5,424 bases of DNA. It comes from Microcystis sp. T1-4 (GTDB taxonomy: Bacteria > Cyanobacteriota > Cyanobacteriia > Cyanobacteriales > Microcystaceae). This document shows, piece after piece, positions 1 to 5,020 of this stretch; positions within the stretch are counted from its first letter, which is position 1; each line of letters opens with the position of its first letter. Where the stretch lies: positions 1 to 5,424 of the forward strand of contig NZ_CAIP01000444.1 in NCBI RefSeq assembly GCF_000297435.1. The letters are read 5' to 3'. Under the pieces are notes generated by a model that saw only the letters and a list, made by a program, of their open reading frames with translations, searched no databases and had not been told where the DNA came from. The translations under genes were made by a program, and so were the position numbers.

Positions 1-64
1 GTGATAAGTAGCTGGTTATAATTAAATTAAAAATGGATTTTAGGTTCGATCCCCCCTTAGTCCT

Positions 65-112
65 AGGGTTGATTCATAGTGGGGTTGATTCATAGTAGGG
101 TTGATTCATGAA
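65..112. repeat. Three tandem copies of a 16-base unit
   Basis: Units at 65-80, 81-96 and 97-112 share the core GGGTTGATTCAT. The first two differ only in the first base (A or G). The third differs from the first at its last two bases and runs into its own reverse complement. The array forms the left arm and core of the MITE-like element. Copy number may vary between strains by slippage. Confidence 0.85.
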
Positions 113-122
113 TCAACCCTAC
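95..122. repeat. Perfect 28-base palindrome
   Basis: The sequence reads identically on both strands around the centre between 108 and 109; one arm is GTAGGGTTGATTCA. With no spacer, it could extrude as a cruciform or fold as a hairpin with a small loop in RNA. There is no T-run immediately after it on either strand, so it is not a canonical intrinsic terminator. It could still stop or stabilise the purN transcript, which runs toward it from the right. Confidence 0.9.
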
Positions 123-236
123 CTTAATAAGGGTGGTGTCTGATAATTTTTAACGCCTACCTACTTATTTAACGATTTGCGTTGAATTTTCGTTTTTTTG
201 CCGGTATTCTCGCCAAGGAAGTCCAGAAATCTATCT

Positions 237-875
237 CTACAGACCCAATTTCGCCGCTAAAGCGATCGCTACCGGGAAAATGCGATGTTCTTGCACTTGA
301 ATGCGTTCGTGGAGACTGGTCGCGGTATCATCCGGGAGAATGGGAACCACTGCTTGCATTAAAATCGGGCCGCTATCTACCTCCGCGCGAGCGATATGCA
401 CAGTACATCCGGTCACTTTTACCCCCGCAGCTAAAGCTTGTTCCACGGCACGCACACCCTTAAAACTGGGTAGTAAACTAGGATGGATATTGATCACGCG
501 ATCGGGAAAAGCATCTAGTAATACCGGGGTGACAATTCGCATCCAGCCCGCCATAATTACCCATTTTACTCCGTATTCTTGGAAAGTTTTGACCAGGGCC
601 CGATCGAGTTCTTCTCTGGGTTTAAATTGACGATGATCGAGAAAAACCGCAGGAATATTGTAGTGATCGGCTCTTTCTTTTACCTTGGCATCGGGATTAT
701 TGTAGATGAGGACAGGAATCTGGGCATTTAGCTGTTTTTTGGCGATCGCTTCCGCCAAAACCGCAAAATTGGAACCACTACCAGAAGCCATCACTCCTAA
801 GGAGAGGGTTTCCTCTAGGGGAATATCGGCCAAACTGAGATCGGGAGAAATTAAACTGGGGGAAATTGTCATCAT
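237..875 (-). CDS. purN: Phosphoribosylglycinamide formyltransferase (GAR transformylase)
   Basis: This 212-residue cytoplasmic enzyme transfers the formyl group of 10-formyltetrahydrofolate to glycinamide ribonucleotide, the third step of de novo purine synthesis. Visible family signatures are MASGSGSNF (29-37, substrate phosphate loop), AGWMRIVTP (109-117), NIHPSLLPSFKG (129-140) and the region around VDSGP (166-170). The catalytic trio of the family maps to N129, H131 and D167, all present, so the enzyme should be active. An extension of about 25 residues precedes the first beta strand, slightly longer than in E. coli PurN. The ATG at 875 overlaps the TGA of the upstream gene in an ATGA junction, which favours this start by translational coupling, although a second ATG follows at 872. 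No clear terminator hairpin follows the stop; the palindromic repeat element begins about 70 bases further on. Confidence 0.96.
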   Translation of the reverse strand: MMTISPSLISPDLSLADIPLEETLSLGVMASGSGSNFAVLAEAIAKKQLNAQIPVLIYNNPDAKVKERADHYNIPAVFLDHRQFKPREELDRALVKTFQEYGVKWVIMAGWMRIVTPVLLDAFPDRVINIHPSLLPSFKGVRAVEQALAAGVKVTGCTVHIARAEVDSGPILMQAVVPILPDDTATSLHERIQVQEHRIFPVAIALAAKLGL

Positions 876-1156
876 ATTTTATAACCGAGTTCGAGTGCAT
901 TGCAAAAGCTATTGAGGCGATTCAGCAAAGCATTATAGTAAGAATAAGCATCATCCCGTTCCTCTTGGAGATAGGCATACAAGGTTAGCTCTGGCTCTGC
1001 AGCTAGGTGATTTTTAGGGATATCGAAACCGACTTCGGTTAGGCGCGTCGCTGCGATCGCAACTAGCAACGCCCCAATGGTATTAGACTCACCATTGTGA
1101 AGATCCCTCAGTCCGGGTAAGATGATCTCGGCCCCCGGCAACTCATTGAGATTCAT
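872..1156 (-). CDS. Small conserved-looking protein of unknown function, coupled to purN
   Basis: I do not recognise this 94-residue protein. It has no signal peptide and no long hydrophobic helix; the stretch TIGALLVAIAATRL (26-39) is too short and mixed for a confident membrane span. It is probably a soluble, mostly helical protein, with an acidic, Tyr-rich middle (LQEERDDAYSYYN, 63-75) and one cysteine (C85). The start is supported by a Shine-Dalgarno match AGAGGAG at 1171-1165, eight bases before the ATG. Its TGA overlaps the purN ATG (ATGA), and its own ATG overlaps the TGA of the upstream remnant, so it reads as the middle member of a translationally coupled cluster. The coupling suggests co-expression with purine synthesis but does not establish a role in it. 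Confidence 0.8.
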   Translation of the reverse strand: MNLNELPGAEIILPGLRDLHNGESNTIGALLVAIAATRLTEVGFDIPKNHLAAEPELTLYAYLQEERDDAYSYYNALLNRLNSFCNALELGYKI

Positions 1157-1263
1157 GATTGTTTCTCCTCTGGTGGATATTGAAAACGTTCAATAAAGTT
1201 CTCGACTCTGCTTCTCAGCACATCAGGGTTAAGGGAGGGTGAATCGAAAAAATCCCCATACCC
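1153..1263 (-). pseudogene. 3' remnant of a gene upstream of the purN cluster, or a very small ORF
   Basis: An open frame of 36 codons lies between a TAG at 1266-1264 and a TGA at 1155-1153. It encodes a coding-like peptide whose last part includes PDVLRSRVENFIERFQYPPE. It has no ATG; the only possible in-frame starts are weak, such as GTG at 1221, without a Shine-Dalgarno sequence. Its TGA overlaps the next gene's ATG in the same ATGA style as the following junction, which is typical of a real operon member. The frame is cut on its 5' side exactly where a CCCCTAT-type tandem repeat begins. I infer that most of a gene was deleted or replaced during repeat-mediated rearrangement. Alternatively it is a 22-codon ORF, or a chance open frame. 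Confidence 0.4.
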
Positions 1264-1280
1264 CTATCTCCCCTATCCCC
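1254..1280. repeat. Degenerate CCCCTAT tandem repeat
   Basis: On the plus strand the sequence consists of CCCCATA, CCCCTATCT, CCCCTAT and CCCC in succession. It supplies the last codons and TAG stop of the leftward phosphotransferase gene and abuts the broken 5' end of the small remnant frame. Its style is close to the ATTTCCCC octamers at 4444-4465. It may mark a rearrangement junction. Confidence 0.6.
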
Positions 1281-2766
1281 GTTGTTTCAAACCGGTTTCA
1301 ATAGCGGCAATTACTGTTTCTATGACTTTAACGCGGGCGAAATACTTATCATTTGCCGCCACAATCGTCCAGGGGGCGACAGGGGTGCTAGTACGGGCTA
1401 CCATGTGATTAACTGCCACATGGTAGAGGGGCTGTTTTTCCCGATTGCGCCAATCTTCATCGGTGAGTTTATGTTGACGATAGGGGTTAGTTTGGCGTTC
1501 ATTGAAGCGATTTAACTGTTCTTCGGGGCTAATATGTAACCAAAATTTGACTAAAACACAGCCTGAATGGGTTAATTGGGCCTCAAATTCGTTAATTTCT
1601 TGATATGCCCGCCGCCAGTCCATATCTTTAGCGAATCCTTCCACTCTCTCCACCAAAACCCGTCCATACCAACTGCGATCGAATATACCGATAGTTTTGG
1701 CTGCGGGTAATTTGCGCCAGAAGCGCCAGAGATAATGATAGCGGTGTTCTTCCTCCGTCGGGGCAGCAAAGGCAATCACTTGATAACTGCGAGGATCGAG
1801 GGTATCGGTTAAGCGTTTGATCGCACCTCCCTTACCGGCGGCATCCCACCCCTCAAACAGGACTAAAACGGGAATATTTGACTGAAAAATCTTTAATTGC
1901 AGTTTTCTTAATTCTACCTGTGCCTGACGCAAACGGATTTTATAGTCTTCTTTTTCCAATTTGGCACTTAAGTCCACTCTCCCTAGATAATCGGGTTCCG
2001 TGGGCAGTAATTGGGCTTGGGGTGGTAGATTGACAGGAGGTTCGATCGGTAATTGCCGCTGATCCAAAGCTTGAGCGATCGTACCGACTAATTGGGAGAG
2101 AACTTTTACCCGGGCCCAGCGTTGACAGTTGCCCTCCACCAATGTCCAAGGAGCGGCCCCCGTGCTAGTGTAGGTAATCATTTCCTCGGCTAAACTGGCA
2201 TACTCATCATAACGTTTGGCCTGTTGCCAATCTTCTGGACGCACGCGCCAAGATTCTAGCTCATTTTCGGCGTATTCTTTGATGCGTGACTTTAATTCCT
2301 TTTGACTGAGGTGAATCCAGAATTTAGCGATCGCAACCCGATCATCAGATAATTGTCGCTCAAAGGTGTTGATATCGCGCATGACTAGGGGAATCTGGGA
2401 GGAGGGCAATTTGTTTAAGAGTCGATCCTCTAGTAGATGGGTGTACCAACTGTGATAAAAAATGCCGATACTGCCTTTTGCTGGCAGTTTTTGCCAAAAT
2501 CGCCACAAAAACGGGTAACTTTCCTCTTGGGGGGAAGGGGTTAAAATTGGATGGACGGTAAAACCGCGAGGATCCATATAGTTAACCATTTTTTTGACTA
2601 AAGTTCCCTTGCCTGCCGCCGCCCAACCTTCCAAAACCACCACCACGGGTAATTTACATTCCCAACAGGACTTCTGTAGCGATCGCAGTTGTTCCATTAA
2701 ATCTTTAATTTGTGATTGATAAGTTTCTTTGTCAAGGGAAAGAGATAGATCGAGGGGACTTAACAT
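1273..2766 (-). CDS. pap: Polyphosphate:AMP phosphotransferase, tandem PPK2 domains (class II)
   Basis: The protein is 497 residues from the ATG at 2766 and consists of two PPK2 domains, roughly 10-235 and 265-494. Class II PPK2 enzymes phosphorylate AMP to ADP with polyphosphate as donor, in the cytoplasm, linking phosphate stores to the adenylate pool. The C-terminal domain has an intact Walker A (GWDAAGKGG, 306-314) and the lid/Walker B segment FDRSWYGR (362-369). The N-terminal domain is degenerate at the same places: GWAAAGKGT (47-55) lacks the Asp, and FYHSWYTH (103-110) lacks the Asp-Arg pair. Catalysis therefore probably rests on the C-terminal half, as known for characterised two-domain members. 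Length and layout match the family. A TTG three codons upstream (2775) is in frame, but neither start has a Shine-Dalgarno sequence, so I prefer ATG. The gene is divergent from galE. Confidence 0.93.
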   Translation of the reverse strand: MLSPLDLSLSLDKETYQSQIKDLMEQLRSLQKSCWECKLPVVVVLEGWAAAGKGTLVKKMVNYMDPRGFTVHPILTPSPQEESYPFLWRFWQKLPAKGSIGIFYHSWYTHLLEDRLLNKLPSSQIPLVMRDINTFERQLSDDRVAIAKFWIHLSQKELKSRIKEYAENELESWRVRPEDWQQAKRYDEYASLAEEMITYTSTGAAPWTLVEGNCQRWARVKVLSQLVGTIAQALDQRQLPIEPPVNLPPQAQLLPTEPDYLGRVDLSAKLEKEDYKIRLRQAQVELRKLQLKIFQSNIPVLVLFEGWDAAGKGGAIKRLTDTLDPRSYQVIAFAAPTEEEHRYHYLWRFWRKLPAAKTIGIFDRSWYGRVLVERVEGFAKDMDWRRAYQEINEFEAQLTHSGCVLVKFWLHISPEEQLNRFNERQTNPYRQHKLTDEDWRNREKQPLYHVAVNHMVARTSTPVAPWTIVAANDKYFARVKVIETVIAAIETGLKQRG

Positions 2767-2786
2767 GATGGTCAAATAAAAGCAAA

Positions 2787-2815
2787 ATTAGGGTATAAAG
2801 TTATAGACAAGTCAA
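2787..2815 (-). promoter_or_regulatory. Candidate promoter for the polyphosphate:AMP phosphotransferase gene
   Basis: On the minus strand TTGACT (2815-2810, five of six to the sigma-70 -35 consensus) is followed after 17 bases by CCTAAT (2792-2787, four of six and lacking the conserved leading TA). Transcription would start near 2780, leaving a leader of about 15 bases before the ATG at 2766 and no room for a usual Shine-Dalgarno site. The weak -10 keeps confidence low. Confidence 0.3.
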
Positions 2816-2832
2816 TTTCAAATAGGTATGAT
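2804..2832 (+). promoter_or_regulatory. Candidate sigma-70-type promoter at galE
   Basis: TAGACA (2804-2809) and TATGAT (2827-2832) are each five of six to consensus with an ideal 17-base spacer. The expected start point (about 2838-2840) falls on or just inside the GTG start codon at 2836, so either the transcript is leaderless with a slightly early start, or this motif is fortuitous. Its -35 directly abuts the -35 of the opposite candidate promoter, so the two would compete for polymerase. Confidence 0.35.
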
Positions 2833-2835
2833 CGC

Positions 2836-3834
2836 GTGTCTCAAGTTAAACCTACCATTCTCGTTACTGGCGGTGCGGGTTATATTGGTTCCCATGCAGT
2901 TCTAGCGCTCAAAAATGCCGGTTATTCCGTCATCGTACTCGATAACTTATCCTACGGTCACGCCGAAATCGTTAAGGATATATTAAAAGTTGAGTTAATT
3001 GTCGGTGATACTAGGGATCGATCGCTGCTGGATAATTTATTTGCTAGTCGTGATATTGCCGCCGTCATGCACTTTGCCGCTTTTATTGCCGTGGGGGAAT
3101 CGGTGCAAGAACCGGCTATTTACTATCAAAATAATGTTAGTGGTAGTCTGACTCTTTTGCAAGCGATGATCGCCGCCGATGTGAAGAAATTTGTTTTTTC
3201 TTCCACCTGTGCTATTTATGGAATGCCGAAGGAAATTCCGATGACGGAAAATCATCCCCATCATCCCCTCAGTCCCTACGCTGCCAGTAAGGAAATGGTG
3301 GAACAAATTCTCAGAGATTTTGATCCGGCCTACGGTTTAAAATCGGTGGCTTTCCGTTATTTTAATGCTTCAGGAGCCGATCCCAGTGGTTTATTAGGGG
3401 AAGATCACCAACCGGAAACCCATTTAATTCCCCTGGCTTTATTAACTGCCCTGAAAAAACGGGATTCCCTGTCAATTTTCGGCACGGATTATGATACTCC
3501 CGATGGCACTGCTGTTCGCGATTATATCCATGTCAATGATTTAGCCCAAGCTCACGTTTTAGGCTTAGAATATCTCTTAAATGGGGGCGAAAGTAATGTG
3601 TTTAATTTGGGCAATGGTAACGGTTTTTCCGTGCGTGAAGTGATTGAAACAGCGCAAGCGGTAACTGGTTTAGATATTCCCGTCATCGAAAGTCCCAGAA
3701 GGGCAGGTGATGCCCCCATTTTAATCGGCAGTAGTGATAAAGCTAAACAGGTTCTCGGTTGGCATCCCCAATATGCCGATCTCAAGGTAATAGTTGAACA
3801 CGCTTGGAATTGGCATCAAAAAAGACACGCTTAA
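2836..3834 (+). CDS. galE: UDP-glucose 4-epimerase
   Basis: This 332-residue NAD-dependent short-chain dehydrogenase interconverts UDP-glucose and UDP-galactose in the cytoplasm, feeding galactose into exopolysaccharide, envelope glycans and glycolipids. The Rossmann loop is TGGAGYIGSH (11-20), with DNLSYGH at 36-42. The catalytic region has SSTCAIYG (122-129) and the Tyr-x3-Lys pair Y148/K152 in PYAASKE. FRYFNASGADP (173-183) and VRDYIHVNDLAQAH (227-240) are typical GalE substrate-side motifs. At the position matching the E. coli Tyr299 gate, the segment GDAPILIGSS (291-300) offers leucine, so a somewhat wider acceptance including N-acetylated sugars is possible; that is an inference. Translation starts at GTG, since no in-frame ATG fits the conserved N-terminus. 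Only a weak TAGG precedes it. Length is normal for the family. Confidence 0.97.
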   Translation: MSQVKPTILVTGGAGYIGSHAVLALKNAGYSVIVLDNLSYGHAEIVKDILKVELIVGDTRDRSLLDNLFASRDIAAVMHFAAFIAVGESVQEPAIYYQNNVSGSLTLLQAMIAADVKKFVFSSTCAIYGMPKEIPMTENHPHHPLSPYAASKEMVEQILRDFDPAYGLKSVAFRYFNASGADPSGLLGEDHQPETHLIPLALLTALKKRDSLSIFGTDYDTPDGTAVRDYIHVNDLAQAHVLGLEYLLNGGESNVFNLGNGNGFSVREVIETAQAVTGLDIPVIESPRRAGDAPILIGSSDKAKQVLGWHPQYADLKVIVEHAWNWHQKRHA

Positions 3835-3856
3835 CGGCGATCGAGTGCTAAACTTT

Positions 3857-3919
3857 AATCTTATAAGATTGAACAGTTCTATCAGTCGATAACAGTAAAA
3901 AACTGCTAGAAGCTGATAG
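3857..3919. other. Inverted-repeat-rich spacer after galE, possible weak terminator
   Basis: The 14-base perfect palindrome AATCTTATAAGATT (3857-3870) comes 23 bases after the galE stop. A longer stem-loop pairs CTATCAG (3879-3885) with CTGATAG (3913-3919) and encloses a nested CAGT-AAAAA-ACTG hairpin (3893-3905). No T-run follows either structure, so intrinsic termination is not well supported. It is more like a folded extragenic repeat that might trim or stabilise the galE transcript. The GATAAC and CTGATAG words recur in the heptamer array at 4393-4413, suggesting a related repeat family. Confidence 0.4.
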
Positions 3920-3963
3920 TTTATCGCTATAGGCTTCTCCATAATTCTCTCGAATACAATGGT

Positions 3964-4389
3964 ATGAATAACAAAATAATCTTAATATTTATAGGCTTGA
4001 CTTTTTTAGCAAGTTGTGCTGATAGTAAACAGTTTCAATGTCAAAAAATCTATCGCATTGCCAACGAAGTGGCCCAAGAAACCAAATCCTTAACCAAGGG
4101 TCAAGGGACAGAAATTGACCAAAAAAGTTGGCTATTAGCCGCCGATAAAATCGAACAGGCCGCAGAAAATATGAAAAAATTAGCAGTGAAGGATCCCGAA
4201 CTAGAGAAATATAAAATCGCTTTCGCTCAAGTTTACGAAGATTATGCTACTGCCACCCGTGAAATAATTCAAGTTATCGAAACTCGCAATAAAAACGGGG
4301 CAAAATTAGCACAGGAAAAGGTAAGAAAAGCGGGACAATTAGAAAAAGAAACTGGCGAAGCTTTTAATACCTATTGTCAAGCACAGTAA
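3964..4389 (+). CDS. Predicted lipoprotein of unknown function
   Basis: This 141-residue protein has a short positively charged start, a hydrophobic helix (IILIFIGLTFL, 5-15) and a lipobox LASC with the lipidated cysteine at 18, so it should be exported, cut and anchored in a membrane by signal peptidase II. The mature part of about 124 residues is rich in Lys, Glu, Gln and Ala and looks almost entirely helical (for example AADKIEQAAENMKKLA, 59-74), with possible coiled-coil character. Two further cysteines, C26 and C138 near the two ends, could form a disulfide that closes a helical bundle. I do not recognise the family. An ATG at 3959 ends at once in a TGA, so 3964 is the start; no clear Shine-Dalgarno site is visible. 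It stands alone between galE and a decayed region, probably as its own unit. Confidence 0.8.
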   Translation: MNNKIILIFIGLTFLASCADSKQFQCQKIYRIANEVAQETKSLTKGQGTEIDQKSWLLAADKIEQAAENMKKLAVKDPELEKYKIAFAQVYEDYATATREIIQVIETRNKNGAKLAQEKVRKAGQLEKETGEAFNTYCQAQ

Positions 4390-4392
4390 AGC

Positions 4393-4413
4393 AGTTATCA
4401 GTTATCAGTTATA
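4393..4413. repeat. Heptamer tandem repeat (AGTTATC x3)
   Basis: Three head-to-tail copies of AGTTATC occupy 4393-4399, 4400-4406 and 4407-4413, with the last base of the third copy changed to A. The array starts four bases after the lipoprotein stop codon. Short heptamer arrays of this kind (STRR-type) are well known in cyanobacterial intergenic DNA and vary in copy number. Confidence 0.8.
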
Positions 4414-4443
4414 AGGTGTTGGGGTTTTCGGGTATTATTTGCA

Positions 4444-4465
4444 ATTTCCCCATTTCCCCATCTCC
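4444..4465. repeat. Octamer tandem repeat (ATTTCCCC)
   Basis: Two exact copies of ATTTCCCC (4444-4451 and 4452-4459) are followed by a partial degenerate copy, ATCTCC. On the minus strand the array replaces the expected continuation of the decayed methyltransferase-like frame, so it lies close to that frame's broken end. Confidence 0.7.
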
Positions 4466-4483
4466 GTCAAAGCTGAAACCCTA

Positions 4484-4888
4484 ATTACGAGAAAATCATA
4501 TATACCTAAAAGGAAAATTTCATGGGCGATATCCAAATCCTGTCCAGTCTCGATAATTAACTTAACTCCATCGATCTCGATAATTAATTCCTGTTGCTCA
4601 TCGATATAAAATTGACAATTAGCCAGATATTTTAAGGTTAAAAACTTTACTACCAGAAAAGAAATCCTGCTTATTTTTGCTTAAACTGATCCCTAAAGGT
4701 TGATAAAAAAGTTGACCAGATTTACCATCATATTCACCATAATTACGACTAATATTATGCTCTACCAACTGACTGGATCAATATTGATCGGTAATATGGG
4801 GATAAGTCTTAAATTGCCGATAGCGTTTATGAGTATCTCACGGTTTTTGATAAAGCATTGCTTGTCTGGACTCAATTGTTAAGGGTTG
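4484..4888 (-). pseudogene. Decayed N-terminal fragment of an FkbM-type methyltransferase-like gene
   Basis: Reading leftward, one frame gives IESRQAMLYQKP, a TGA at 4840-4838, then THKRYRQFKTYPHITDQY, a second TGA at 4780-4778, and then a long clean stretch including EHNISRNYGEYDGKSG and QLFYQPLGISLS, ending at a TAA (4621-4619). Coding sense resumes in another frame before that stop with YLANCQFYIDEQQ, IDGVKLIIET and AHEIFLLGIYDF, pointing to a one-base frameshift near 4630, next to an A-rich run. The last two segments resemble the region just before the SAM-binding domain of cyanobacterial FkbM-family methyltransferases. That domain, with its expected DIGxNxG motif, is absent: after about 4484 the frame runs into repeat DNA and stops at 4437-4435. 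The likely original start is the ATG at 4858. The family call is from memory of the motif pattern, so it is moderate; the broken coding character is clearer. Confidence 0.55.
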
Positions 4889-5005
4889 CTAGAGGTAATT
4901 TTATGGACAAGTCTGACAAAGTTTGATAGGCTTGTCAAGAAAATCCCTCGTCTCTGAGCATCAGAAGCCAGGAAACCGATCTCAAACAAGGTAACACAGA
5001 CCATC

Positions 5006-5010
5006 AGGAG
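5006..5010 (+). promoter_or_regulatory. Shine-Dalgarno site that fixes the TTG start of the acyltransferase
   Basis: AGGAG lies ten bases before the TTG at 5021. An in-frame TAA at 5012-5014 rules out any earlier start, and the next in-frame ATG is 69 codons later, inside the third membrane helix, so this site and TTG define the N-terminus. Confidence 0.75.
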
Positions 5011-5020
5011 TTAACAAGCC

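Larger units (their letters stand above)
4..168. mobile_element. MITE-like non-coding repeat element with nested inverted repeats
   Basis: The ends form an imperfect terminal inverted repeat: 4-15 (ATAAGTAGCTGG) against the reverse complement of 157-168 (ATAAGTAGGTAG), 10 of 12 matching. A second inner inverted pair lies at 51-59 and 128-136 (8 of 9), and a perfect 28-base palindrome sits inside it at 95-122. The element is about 165 bases long and has no credible coding frame, so if mobile it would depend on a transposase elsewhere. It lies just past the 3' end of purN, a typical tolerated insertion site. I cannot test for a target-site duplication because the left flank is only three bases long. 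It could instead be a complex extragenic palindrome. The MITE assignment is inferred from architecture; the style resembles repeats I associate with Microcystis. Confidence 0.5.

Noticed and set aside
65..122. CRISPR-like array
   Set aside because: The 16-base units are directly adjacent with no spacers, and there are only three copies.
182..630. Plus-strand ORFs of 93 and 109 codons overlapping purN
   Set aside because: They are antisense to a clearly identified purN with all catalytic residues; their composition (Arg, Ser, Pro rich) is typical of shadow frames.
3893..3905. Intrinsic terminator for galE (CAGT-AAAAA-ACTG)
   Set aside because: The stem is only four pairs and no T-run follows; recorded only as part of a structured spacer.
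3955..3960. TACAAT as a -10 box for the lipoprotein gene
   Set aside because: It would place the transcription start inside the coding sequence (about 3967), and no -35 motif is found 16-18 bases upstream.
4700..4882. Plus-strand 60-codon hydrophobic ORF that looks like a small membrane protein
   Set aside because: It lies antisense to the better-supported minus-strand decayed coding sequence; its hydrophobicity follows from AT-rich complementary codons, and it has no Shine-Dalgarno site.
4861..4936. Spaced GACAAG/CTTGTC inverted hexamers (4906-4911 and 4931-4936), with another CTTGTC at 4861-4866, as an operator for the acyltransferase
   Set aside because: The arms are only six bases, the spacer is long, and no convincing promoter is placed around them; chance is a sufficient explanation.
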